From contig JAHLEZ010000020.1 in NCBI GenBank assembly GCA_020726505.1, positions 1,116,001 to 1,180,000 on the forward strand: 64,000 nt of DNA, written 5' to 3'. The notes beneath the pieces are model-generated. The model was not told the origin of the DNA. It did no database searches and saw nothing but the letters and a program-made list of their open reading frames with translations. Shown here piece by piece: positions 34,217 through 44,026 of this stretch; position 1 is the first letter of the stretch, and each line of letters begins with the position of its first letter. The stretch is from Leptodontidium sp. MPI-SDFR-AT-0119. Lineage: Eukaryota; Ascomycota; Leotiomycetes; Helotiales; Leptodontidiaceae. The translations under genes and the position numbers were made by a program.

Positions 34217-34380
34217 GTACGAAAGGGGGTTGACAGTGGGTCTCGTCACCCCTTGCATGGCAGTAAGGTAATTCTTCCAATCAACAATCTGAAATTCTAG
34301 AATTTTCTCCACAAGTTTCCTTGTATGTGAAGGCAGAAACTGGGGGGGTGACGAGACCCACTGTCAACCCCCTTTCGTAC
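34217..34380. repeat. Element with perfect 36-bp terminal inverted repeats (type C)
   Basis: Left arm 34217-34252 and right arm 34345-34380 are exact reverse complements (GTACGAAAGGGGGTTGACAG, continuing GTGGGTCTCGTCACCCC). The 92-base interior is AT-rich and non-coding. It sits exactly between the two mirror-image family B copies. Confidence 0.9.
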
Positions 34381-34406
34381 CAAAGTAGGTCTACTTGGTA
34401 CATGCC

Positions 34407-34559
34407 GTAATAATCTGAGGTTTGAAGTCTGTGCGGTATACTAGAATATTCCACTTTACCAGGGGTGTCAACCAATGAACCAATCCGGTTCGTTCTTTTT
34501 CTTCTGTAATAAGTAAAATCTGGGTCATTCAGCACAGACAGAGAAGGTCAGATTATTAC
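34407..34559 (-). mobile_element. MITE-like element, family B copy 3, inverted
   Basis: About 153 bases in opposite orientation to copy 2: ACTAGAATATTCCACTTTAC corresponds to the reverse complement of 34143-34163, and the end GGTCAGATTATTACC mirrors the start of copy 2. Confidence 0.75.
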
Positions 34560-34579
34560 CCTTGATACGAACGAAGTAT

Positions 34580-34865
34580 TACTATCCCCCCCCCTAAATG
34601 AATGTTATAAATGTGAACTTCTGTGGGTCGAAGGGACTGAGGGCCTCTTTTTACTGGCTACACGGCCCTGCTCATCGATTCGCACGAGCCAAAAGTAGGT
34701 CTGTTGTAAAGGCAAGGGTGCCGATAGAAGGTTCGAGAGACACCTGAAGCCTTGCTCGAGGCTGAAAACCAGTGGATTTATTAGATAAACACCCTAGACG
34801 GCTACCCACACTGGCTCCAGTTTTCCTCAGATTTAACATTCATTTAGGGGGGAGGGGGGATAGTA
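34580..34865. mobile_element. MITE-like element, family A copy 3, most complete
   Basis: Both ends are intact: TACTATCCCCCCCCCTAAAT and GAATGTTATAAATGTG at the left, and the mirror ATTTAACATTCATTTAGGGG then GGAGGGGGGATAGTA at the right. About 286 bases, AT-rich interior, no coding capacity. Nine C in the left tract against 20 in copy 1, so this tract is length-variable. Confidence 0.8.
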
Positions 34866-35755
34866 CGGAAGTACTTCGATATAAGTACTTCGTACAGGTG
34901 GAAACAAGTACGGACTTCGCGTCCGTGCACCTGTCGAATATTCTACCAAAACCAGGGGTTTCGGACTAATGGCACGTCAAGATTTCATTACTTTTATCTC
35001 TTTCGGGTTTGAGTTAGTATAGGAAGCACAGACGAGAAATCCGAACTTGTTTACTGTGGTAGCCATGTGCGAAAGTAATCCGTACAATGTGGGTTGATAT
35101 CAGCAAATGATTACAGCAAAGAGATAAGAGCGATTCACAGCATCGACTCCAACCAGCCAGATTTGCTAATTGCCTGACCAGTGACGTCCTCGTTCGCCAA
35201 TCCACGCTGCACGTCGATGCGGACAGAGCTGGAAAGGTGTCCCAATGTGAGTGTGCAAGCCCCTGGCTCGCGTGTATACTTCCCCGGACCCTGTGCCTAA
35301 TTTCCCCACTTCCAGCCAATCCTTCCAGGCTGGATTTGCGAAATCCTGTATAAGTATTGTGTACACGGAGATCAATTGCAGTTACCTGCATCCCTCTCCG
35401 CCTTCCTCCACATCCCTCAACAAGTCCTCCTCTCTGATCACAAAGGGAAGGGTTGATCCGCCACCTGTGTTGCACCTTGCTCATCACTCCTGGTCCAGCA
35501 CTACCACTCAGAGTTCGAACTTGGGACTTAGCCACGGTGACTCGATCTCGTTCTCAGCCCATCTTGTTGACTCTAGAAGAATAAATATGACGGTAGTCTC
35601 ACATACTCCTTGGTCCTCAACCACCCTCCCACTTCATCGTTCATATCCCCAATTGGCAACAGAAGGTCCTCCATCCCTGCCATCTATTCCAAAGACCCAT
35701 ATTAGGGGCAAGTGCAACAACGGAACACCCGGCTTACTACTAAACGTAGAGGCTG
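34866..35755. other. 5' region of the Reg1-like gene
   Basis: About 0.9 kb. From 35251 to about 35785 a + frame is open and might encode an N-terminal extension of the next gene in a different frame (Ser/Pro/Thr-rich). The left end still carries GTACTTCGATATAAGTACTT motifs of the element nest. Confidence 0.4.
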
Positions 35756-36936
35756 ATGAGGGAACGAGAGACCGGGAAAGACCCCCCGCTTGGCGGTGGC
35801 GACGGACACAACGAACAGGTCGTAGATCTCAAACCACTATCCCGTCAATGTACTAGTGACGATCGCGCCGTCTCACAAGCGCCCAATACTGGCAAGGGAA
35901 ACTGCCCGAAGCCGCCCTCTCTAGTTCGTCCAGAACAGGCCGAGTATACTCAAGACGATAACCACATACGGGTCCAACCATCGTTATATGTCGACTATCT
36001 CTCCCATGATTGGAAGGAAGAGGAGGTCTGGGCTTCGTGGAAATATATAGTGTCGGGAAAAGAGGGTAACGGGAATAGCGCAAGACTCCGGAACGCGTCC
36101 TGGCGAGCATGGATGAAGTCGAAGTACCGCCTGGCCACCGTGCCTGCTGAGAATATAAATTGGTAAGCATTCTGTGATCTATGTCCTGGTGCGTTCACAT
36201 GACTTTTCTAACATCAAAAAACAAAAGGCTGAAAGACTGCGATGTGACATGGTTGTATGGCCCACTCCAAGGATACTCCGACAGGTCGTCTGCTTCATAT
36301 ATGGCCCTATCGGGAATGGGAAGTTCTGAGTTGGACCCTCTGCTCAATAAAAAGCCTACCCTGAAGAAGCGAAGTGCCTTAGAGGTTATGCTCCAGCTAT
36401 CGCTCTACAATTCATCGTCTTTGAACCCCTCATTATTGAGACAAGGCCCTGGGGATGAGTTCCTCCCCGTCACTCCAGTGGCAAACACAAAGCCACAGAT
36501 TCGCTTCCATGACAAGGTTGAGCAGTTTGCAGTAACAGACGTCGGGGACTACGACGGTGAAGATATAGAGGGTCCTCCCACGATAGAGGAATCAGTAAGA
36601 AGGAATACTCCCATTCGGCATAGCCAGGATGACTCTCAGATCACAAGCAAAACTATCACAATCCTGCCATCGACGACGCTTAAATTCCAGCAAGATGTTC
36701 CGGGGTTAGTGGAAGATATGGCACAAGAGGGCAGCGATTGGCTATACCTGGCTGGTTCGCAAGAGAACTTGCAATCCTTTGCGCCTGTCGCAGATATTCT
36801 GCTTAACTGGGACGAGGAATGTCGAGACGAAGGCGAAGCTGTGGTAGTGCCTGGTCTTTTCAGCCAGGTCGCAGGCGCAGTAAAAGCTGCCAAGGACATT
36901 GCGTTTTTCTTATGGATTACAGGGTATAAGAATTAG
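35756..36936 (+). CDS. Reg1/Gac1-like protein phosphatase 1 regulator with areA GATA-like domain
   Basis: Exons 35756-36162 and 36228-36936 (intron GTAAGC..AAAG) give 371 residues. The domain SLYVDYLSHDWKEEEVWASW, then SARLRNASWRAWMKSKYRL and, across the intron, NWLKDCDVTWLYGPLQG is the areA GATA-like (DUF1752) block of Reg1 proteins. KPQIRFHDKVEQFAV resembles the Reg1 region that docks PP1 (I-R-F as the RVxF-type motif). In yeast, Reg1 directs Glc7 phosphatase in glucose repression. Fungal homologues are usually longer. Here the open frame 35587-35785 upstream is one frame away, with a CCCCCC run at 35782-35787 as the probable slip site, so the natural N-terminus may be lost or there may be a sequence error. 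A paralogue rather than the main gene is likely. Confidence 0.75.
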
Positions 36937-37657
36937 TTGTTTTTCCGCCCTTTATATGAGTACGTTTCCTATCATTGATTCGGCATGCGATCATAGGTAA
37001 AGTAATGTACTCCCCGCTAAGTGGGTCTCGACACGGGAAAAGTAGAAGTTGGGGATTCGCAGTTGATCCAACCTCCGGTACCTTTAGCCACTCTACCGGA
37101 CTATGAACTTCAAATGACTCTCCTATTAAATCCGCTTCATCTCTTTTCCATTGAGACGGTATTCAATATCAGGTACTAAGGAGAACAATCCTAAATTCGC
37201 CTACGTAGCTTTCACAAAGTCATCGTATTGCTTGTCACGTCTGGAAAAGGCGTTGACATTAACAAAAGGTGTGAGAAGCAGAGCGCTAGCGAATTCAAGG
37301 AAGACCAGCAGTTTTTATTTATTAATCATCTACATGATGAACGACAAGAGCAAGGAAACAGCGTCACATCCTTCTTTGTCCGGAAATCAGTCTACTTGGT
37401 ATTCTTTGGTAAACCGTCAGCGATACATGATATCGGCCAGACGGATGACCCCCTCAGAGCGTAGGCCGTTCGCCTCAAGGCTCAGGGATTGACGAATCTA
37501 ATTATTCACTAAATGACAACACGAATCAGTCTCAGCGATCGTTGGAGGGATTTGTTCTTTTTCTCCTTTTTTCTTTTTCTCCTTTTAAAATGAATTATCT
37601 CTTGAAAAATCGAATTTCCATTACAAATGAAAACCATCAACTCTAATCCTCGAGTCT
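36937..37657. other. Intergenic stretch
   Basis: About 720 bases. A 78-codon + frame at 37228-37464 contains SVTSFFVRKSVYLVFFGKPS, which looks protein-like but which I cannot place; it may be a gene remnant. A TTTTTCTCC tandem lies near 37557-37585. Confidence 0.35.
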
Positions 37658-37975
37658 TCATGACTTCTTCTCCCCCTTAGCCTCCAACCTTGCTGATCTC
37701 CTGGGCTTCGCAGCCTCTTCACCCTCGATTTTGTTCTTCAATCTAGACTGCTTCGGCTTCCTCCCTAGATGCGTTTTGTTTTCGCGTTTCGCCCTTTCCC
37801 CAACCTGCAGAATGTCTTTCTTGACATGCGCAATAATATTCGAGCGCCTTGAAAGTTTTTCTCTCTTCGTCCCCGCGGGTGGTCGAACTGCCTTAGTTTC
37901 TTTAGGATTCAACATCTCGAGATCACTATCAGGGCCGTCATAAATGTCGAGAGGCTTAGAACGTGAACGCATCAT
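37658..37975 (-). CDS. Small basic protein, 105 aa, probably nuclear
   Basis: Open frame of 105 residues starting MMRSRSKPLDIYDGPDSDLE, then highly basic: KREKLSRRSNIIAHVKKDIL, KTHLGRKPKQSRLKNKIEG, ending AAKPRRSARLEAKGEKKS. The PRRSARL ending resembles chromatin-associated basic tails. No family recognised. Start Met at 37975 or 37972. Its nuclear role is inferred from charge only. Confidence 0.5.
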   Translation of the reverse strand: MMRSRSKPLDIYDGPDSDLEMLNPKETKAVRPPAGTKREKLSRRSNIIAHVKKDILQVGERAKRENKTHLGRKPKQSRLKNKIEGEEAAKPRRSARLEAKGEKKS

Positions 37976-39031
37976 TTCTCAATAGTTAGTCACTACTGTG
38001 ATTAAAATATCAGAAGATGCGCACAACGAGCATATATATATTGCTTTGCGTGACGGACACTTTCGGCGAATACTAAATCCAAAATTGGCCATATTGAAAT
38101 TATCAGATTGAAATATACGAATCCTGGACTTCCCGAGAGTATACCATATAACATTGTTTGCTGCGAAATCCCATCTATCTGCTGCGCACCCTTTGAAAAT
38201 CCGACAAACTTCAGACATTGATCCAAGAATGAGACAATTACATCATGCATGACAGGGATGTCCTGTACCAGCGTCGTGGGGGGAAAAAAGGTCGCCCAAC
38301 TGCATTAGAATGCTTTGATCTTGCCAAATGGACCCTCGCAAATGATACATAAGCCAAAAGTGGCACCCCACCCGGAGCCCTGGGCATATGAAAACAGTCA
38401 TGTGATTTGAAGGAAAGGGGTTTCGCTTAGATGGGGAAAGGGGCTCGCTTAGATGGTAAGTGGGCTGTACCCACCCACATGAAGAAAGTTGTACTGTACT
38501 AAACCGGCAGAGCCTGGGCAAACATTCCGTTGCTACTGTACTGTAGATTGGTCTGAATTTGCATAATTGATCCATAGTCACGCCATAGTTTCTATGACAG
38601 TCGCAGAGTGGAACAAAGATGCAGTTGGAAGGGTGTGGCGGCAATGTGGGCACCTTGTGCAAGGCGTGGCAGCAGAACTGGCTGCTTGTTGGAAATAGCG
38701 GGCTGATGTCCGCAAAGCAGCTAAAGTGGCTCTTTGTTGAAGGGATGCAATTGTGACAGCACAACTGGCTTCCAGACTTGGGGCGGAAATTTTGGGAAAT
38801 GGACTGTACGTTAATTACGACAATGCATTGACCACCTGACCAGATCGGAAGACCGCACGCCGCATCTGAGTTGCATTTTGAAGGGAAGGTAAATCGCCCG
38901 CACCCGAATCTCGTCAACTTACAGCCTTTACATCCAAGACTTTTGGCCGTTCTGGACTCGCAAAGTAGAACGAATGTCGTTTACGAGCCTCGACTTGAGC
39001 TTTCTACCTTCTAAGTTACACTATGAACTAT
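37976..39031. other. Intergenic stretch
   Basis: About 1.05 kb. A 224-codon - frame at 38243-38917 is open but Cys/His/Pro-rich in a way typical of chance frames, with no signal peptide or motif, so I do not call it. Confidence 0.4.
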
Positions 39032-40051
39032 CTACGCAAAAGAGGCAAATGTCTCTCCAAGAGCAGAAAGAATGCCACCTGAAATGAGACTTCCTTCAGA
39101 AGCCATGAAATATGCATATCTGTGTACGTAGTCTTGGGTGTCCAGCCAGGGTAACACTTCTTCCAGAAATATTATTTCCTCCTCTCCTAAGCCGGGGCCG
39201 CGAAACTCAGTGACCCAGACCGGTCTATATCCACCAACTTTATGTGCCTGCATAATGTAATCTTTGAAATCCATGACATCTCCGCCATTGTACCAGTGTA
39301 TGGCAACGAAATCGATCGTGCAAGACGCGCATCTCGAGGTAAAGTCCTTGAGCTAGCTGAGGCCCATGTGCCCGCGTCCATTCGTGACAGCTGGAGAGCC
39401 GAGCTTAACTTTTCCGGCAAAGGGCTCCATGTGCTCAAGATAACCTGCCACGGCAGCAGCGACCGTGAGATTTGCTTGAGAATCAAGGTCAGGCTCGTTG
39501 AATGCGAGAAGGTGGGTCGTACCCTACAAAATTGCATTCTCAGCATGTGAGTGCCAATCCTGGGTGTGGTTCCCAAGTCCCCAGAGCATAGGCACATATT
39601 CAATGCTTGAGGGTATGTCGAGGGTCACATCCGCCCAATTGTAAGCCCATGATACTTTCGGAAACTTGCTAAATGCTGGGACGAATGCCGCAACATTATA
39701 AGCAACCCCGCGTTTCCTTGATGTGGAAGCTAAAGAAATCACATTGGTGACTGGATTTGCTGACTCGGTTTGACTTGTCTGTGAAGCCGGGGATGTTCTC
39801 TTTAGGGTCGGGGAACTTTGCGTACCCAGCTTGGTCGCGAGGGAGAGTTTGACCGAAAAAGAAGTGATCGGTGAGTTTGTTTGAGTTCTGTCAAGGTTCA
39901 ATGTGGTACCAGGGCATATCGGCATTGCATGACCGCTTTCGTATAGACTATGTGGGTGTATATCTTCCCGAGCAAGGGACTCCTCATCCGCACAAGTCGA
40001 TTCTCTGGTGAAGAGTAGCAAGACGAAGATGAGGCTCGAGATAGATGGCAT
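39032..40051 (-). pseudogene. GH128 endo-beta-1,3-glucanase gene with two in-frame TAG codons
   Basis: One continuous 340-codon frame, interrupted only by TAG at 39526-39524 (codon 176) and 39355-39353 (codon 233). Signal peptide MPSISSLIFVLLLFTRESTCA, a Ser/Thr-rich linker to about residue 110, then the GH128 (Asl1-type) catalytic domain: KRGVAYN, YNWADVTL, VPMLWGLGN, LLAFNEPDLDSQANLTVAAA with catalytic acid Glu186, TIDFVAIHWYNGGDVMDFKD, and PVWVTEFRGPG with nucleophile Glu282. Relatives are secreted or cell-wall glucanases. The second TAG stands where relatives have Trp (TGG to TAG), the first where CAG or TGG would fit. Both are C:G to T:A changes. Everything else is intact, so this is a very recent pseudogene, a read-through gene or a sequence error. 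Confidence 0.8.
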
Positions 40052-40343
40052 ATTAACACCAGCCGACTAGATCTAAAATAAGGGTAAGTTAGAGTGCTCT
40101 CTACGATGTTGGGGCAGAACGACGTTTAAGTACATCCTCGTTAGGAGTGCCAGGCCATTTTTGGAGCTTTAGCTTTAACTTACTCAGGGACATTGAGTCG
40201 ACGCGGGTTTTGTGATCTCACCAGTCATACGGAACTCTTTAACACCATCAATCAAATGGACTCTGCTACAAGTTACAACCGGAGCTTCATTGACTGAGCT
40301 GATCAAGCACCTGAAGAAGATAATATTCAGATATCGTAAAATA
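40052..40343. other. Short intergenic gap
   Basis: About 290 bases between two leftward genes: promoter of the GH128 gene and 3' end region of the membrane-protein gene. Nothing else seen. Confidence 0.35.
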
Positions 40344-41004
40344 TTACGGCTTTTTGCTGGTACATTCAGCTTCTTTTTCCAACCTATCGTGTTCTTTGCG
40401 TACATCCTCCAACTTGCGGAAATTGTATATATAGAATGAAACCATTAATATGCTTGCACATGTTCCCATGACAGTCGCAGTTATAATGGCTGTACGCGAC
40501 CAATACTTGTTTCGAGCAGTGTAGACATTGACAATTGTAGTGATAAGCCCAGCGAGAGAGTTTAGCATGCCTGGCCTGTAGATGGTTAGTGTGGTTTTGA
40601 TAGGACTAGTGACTCGATTACTCAATAATCTTTCGTGACAACCATATGTAATTATTCTTCCATCTGTACCAAAGGTAGCACATTCCTGAGGCTCCTCCAA
40701 CACAGCATATCGAAGCAACCGTTAATACCGGCCATGTCTGTGCTGCTTTCACGACTGCTTTACCTGCGGCGCCAGCTTCTTCCGACAGTATTCGAGAGTT
40801 ACGGATAGAAGTGAACGCTCCAGGCAGGATAACGTAGCCTGCAAGAAGGAGCCACGTGAATAAGCTGGCAAGAGCGTAATGTAACCTAGGTATCTCATCA
40901 AGGTGCAAGAGCATATTAATATAAGGGCTGGCTATCGGAGGCTTCTTAGGGATTTCGTCCTTTTGCATCTCTGCTTTGGATATATCGTTCTCACTACTGT
41001 TCAT
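40344..41004 (-). CDS. Four-helix integral membrane protein of unknown function, 204 aa
   Basis: Exons 41004-40622 and 40575-40344 with intron 40621-40576 (GTAATC..TACAG). The start is the ATG of MNSSENDISKAEMQK. Predicted helices: LHYALASLFTWLLLAGYVIL, WPVLTVASICCVGGASGMCY, GMLNSLAGLITTIVNVYT and IITATVMGTCASILMVSFY. The junction gives IIEPGMLNSLAGL, a motif common in an unnamed family of fungal membrane proteins. The C-terminal tail is charged (DVRKEHDRLEKEAE). Function unknown. Confidence 0.75.
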
Positions 41005-41662
41005 TTCCTGGCAACTTGCTGCACGATAATCCTGATAACACAAGGTAGATGATATAGAGGAAGTAAAAGCCGAGACGTAGATAATTTTGGTTAGAAGTCT
41101 TTAGAAGCAAGAACAATTTCCGGGCGAAGATTTAAATACAGACCATTTGGATCTGCCACTTCTGGCTCTTGCTCATAAAAGGAGCCCTCTGTTTTGCATG
41201 GCGCTGCTAATTTTGGATACTATGACTACAAAGGGGATTCTGTTGCCTAAGATTGTCCTCGTCGCAGTTAGAGTCGTGTGTCTGAGAGCTCAAGCGGTAC
41301 GATCGCAATATGTGCAGCATGGACCATCCTCGATAGTGTTCTTGCCGCCAGTAAGCAAGGGTCTGTGCAAACGAATTGAGTGGTACCCAATCTGTTCAAC
41401 TTCTTATGCGTTATTTGGCTGTACTGTACTATAATGAGAACGAGCACTTGGTCTATATTGAGCGCAAAATTCGACACCTCCATTTTTGGCTGGCGACCTC
41501 GCTAAGGTTGCAGGAAGAAACAAATCGTTTTCCTCGTACTGTAAACAACTTAGTGAATACGTTATAAAAGCTCACTTTCGTCCGCCTGTAGGAGTTAGCA
41601 GAAAGCCAATCTATAGTTGATGCTTTTATATGCCTGTCCCGGAGGCCACGCATCATATCACA
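41005..41662. other. Divergent promoter region
   Basis: About 660 bases between the leftward membrane-protein gene and the rightward propeller gene. The short frames present are not convincing. Confidence 0.4.
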
Positions 41663-42683
41663 ATGTCCTATCTCTTCTCTCGTAAAACCGAACCGAGGGA
41701 TGTAGAATGGACACAAGGGCCAGTGTTCGACAGTGAGATTAGGTCTGGCTCGTTTAATGGGCATGATAATTCGAAATTTAATAACTGTTGATATTCACTA
41801 ACAAAATGTTAGAGTCGATATTACGATTGTTACAAGCGGAAAGATCTTCTACCAGTTGGATGTTCACCTAAAACTAATTGCTAAATACGATGTTTCGAAA
41901 CTCCTAAACTTCGATATAGTCTGCCATGGCTTTCACTCAGACGTTCTCGTACTAGGTAGTGAAGATGGCCGAATACATATCCTGGAGCTAAAACGGCAGA
42001 AACACAACAGCATATCATTTTCTCCTCAGTCAGTTTCAACTATCTCCATAGATGAAAACTATATCATCGTTGGTAGTTTTTGTGGTGATATCGGATTGTT
42101 CGATCGGAGCGGCCATAAAACATACGGATACAGGGCAGAAGGCAACTCATATATCCATAGTGTGAGTATCCACCATGGCAAAGTTCTTGCTGCTACCCAC
42201 AAGACCGTCTATATATGGAAAACGAAGAATCAGCGGCCATCTTCTGATTCTTCTCTCACAACCTTTCCACTGAAAAGCAACGATGTATTGTGGGCATGCC
42301 TAGACACTTCTCGCAGGAAGCTATACGACCCTACAACCTGGATCACGAAGCCATATCTTGTTGGTAAGACTCACCCACCAACGTGGGATAAGCCCTGCCG
42401 GCCTACCATACAGGAAAATGTGCCGATGCGCAAGCGTTACGCACTCATAATTACCACCTCGGTTTTGAAAGTACGAAACCTGAGATATGGGTGCTTTATT
42501 CAAAATTTCAAATTTGAGGAGGGAAGAGATTATATTCTCATGCTTTGGTCGGCCCAGGACCACGTATTTCGGGTTATCGACGGATCCAAAGTGATTGAAA
42601 GAGCAACACTCAGTACTAATAAAGAAAACATAAACCCTTCTTATTTTGGAAGTGTCGATTTGCGGATGGACGACCGTCCATGA
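41663..42683 (+). CDS. WD40/beta-propeller-like protein, 316 aa
   Basis: Exon 1 41663-41742 and exon 2 41813-42683; the intron (GTCTGG..GTTAG, branch TCACTAAC) joins DSEIR to VDITIVTSGKIFYQLD. Repeated blade-like strands: VLVLGSEDGRIHILELKRQ, ISIDENYIIVGSFCGDIGLF and IHSVSIHHGKVLAATHKTVY followed by IWKTK. These resemble degenerate WD40 blades of fungal F-box/WD-like proteins, but no F-box is seen and the first exon is uncertain. No signal peptide. It may act as a scaffold; the partner is unknown. Confidence 0.6.
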
Positions 42684-42958
42684 ACGATCTGAAGGGATAT
42701 ACTGAGAAGAGCAGATAATATGTTAAGGGTACAGGATTTTCTTTATAAATATATGCTAATTTGAAAATCTGGCTTATCGAGTCAGCATCCAAGCACTTCA
42801 GACTGAAATCAAAAGTTTTCGAATTTGCTTTTACTCTTACAATTCATACGCGTCTTCACCTTAAGAATTATTGAATCAAGACCTCCACTCCCTGTTTCGG
42901 CATTTTCATAAGCTACAGAACTGCAAATTTCCATCTATTTTGCTGTATCCATTGTAGA

Positions 42959-44026
42959 TTAAGGGCATGAGCTAGCTCGACGCATTCCAATTTCCATCTC
43001 ATGTCTCATCCCCACCTCACTTCTCTCTGCAAACTCCTCCTCTACCTTTAGCTGCTCTGCAGTTTCTTCCGCAATGCTCGTGAGAAACGTTCCGGGTACG
43101 TACCTCCTCTTCATCTTTGTCGGCTCCAGCATCCCCAACCGGTGGTAGCTATTTTCGCTTGGGAGTTCAAGACAATTGGAGAATTCCGCAGCAGGAGTTT
43201 CCGGAAGGTCCAGACCATGTTTAGAGGCGTCCGTCAATAGCTGTCCGTCTTTCAACTGTCGATCACAAGCACCTCTGAACTCCGTCTTGAAAGTGATAGG
43301 CGCTTTATCATGCGGGCTGTCTGAGGTGGTCAAGGCATCTAGCTGCAAAACCATATCGATCCTCGGCACGAGAGTTCCAGTGCCACTGCTAGGAACATGG
43401 TCTTCCCATTGGAATAAGTCGGGGAGAAGTGCGATGAGCCAAGACTTCTCGCATCGATCAAAGTTCTTCGAAAGTGTGATGTAATTATAGAACATAAACT
43501 GCTCGCTCATCCCGGGGCCATCGAACTTATTCTGTAGCTGAGTACTGTACAATCGGCATAATGAAGAAATGTGATCAAAGACCAGCACTCGGCAGCTAAG
43601 TTGCTGGGTCCGGTTTTCCCGCAAGGTAGAGAGCAGGTCTACCTGGGGGAAGTACTTGCGGATGTTCTTTGCGACAGACTGGTCTGACTGAATGCTTCTA
43701 ACGCAGCGCTGATGTACCGCCTGGCAAATGGCATCCTGGATTCCAAGGCTTAGAAGAGCCCGAGTATGTTTGTCTTGGATCAGGTCTACGGCGCCCTGTT
43801 TGGATACCACGCCTTCATAAAGTCTTGCCGCGCATTGCAGTAAAGTAAGGATCACTTCCTTGCAAATGTCACTCGTTGGAGTATCTTTTAAGATGTTGGT
43901 GTTACCGGCATCGATGATCCGCTGGAGGTAAGATCCAGTAGACTCGTCTTGACCAGACCCGACATTGTCGTCCTGGTCTGCGCTCGCTATTTCTCTGTTA
44001 GCCATTGTAGTGGCGGGAATGTTCAC
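42959..44026 (-). CDS. Hypothetical protein, 355 aa
   Basis: Intron-free frame of 355 residues; start at 44026 (MNIPATTMANREIAS) or at the second Met. The middle is well-ordered in appearance: DICKEVILTLLQCAARLYEG, ALLSLGIQDAICQAVHQRCV, RKYFPQVDLLSTLRENRTQQ and CRVLVFDHISSLCRLYSTQL; the C-terminus is charged. No catalytic or binding motif recognised. The length and good composition argue for a real cytosolic or nuclear protein. Confidence 0.65.
   Translation of the reverse strand: MNIPATTMANREIASADQDDNVGSGQDESTGSYLQRIIDAGNTNILKDTPTSDICKEVILTLLQCAARLYEGVVSKQGAVDLIQDKHTRALLSLGIQDAICQAVHQRCVRSIQSDQSVAKNIRKYFPQVDLLSTLRENRTQQLSCRVLVFDHISSLCRLYSTQLQNKFDGPGMSEQFMFYNYITLSKNFDRCEKSWLIALLPDLFQWEDHVPSSGTGTLVPRIDMVLQLDALTTSDSPHDKAPITFKTEFRGACDRQLKDGQLLTDASKHGLDLPETPAAEFSNCLELPSENSYHRLGMLEPTKMKRRYVPGTFLTSIAEETAEQLKVEEEFAERSEVGMRHEMEIGMRRASSCP

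Noticed and set aside
38243..38917. 224-codon open frame on the - strand
   Set aside because: No signal peptide, domain or splice context; Cys/His/Pro/Ser-rich composition typical of chance frames.
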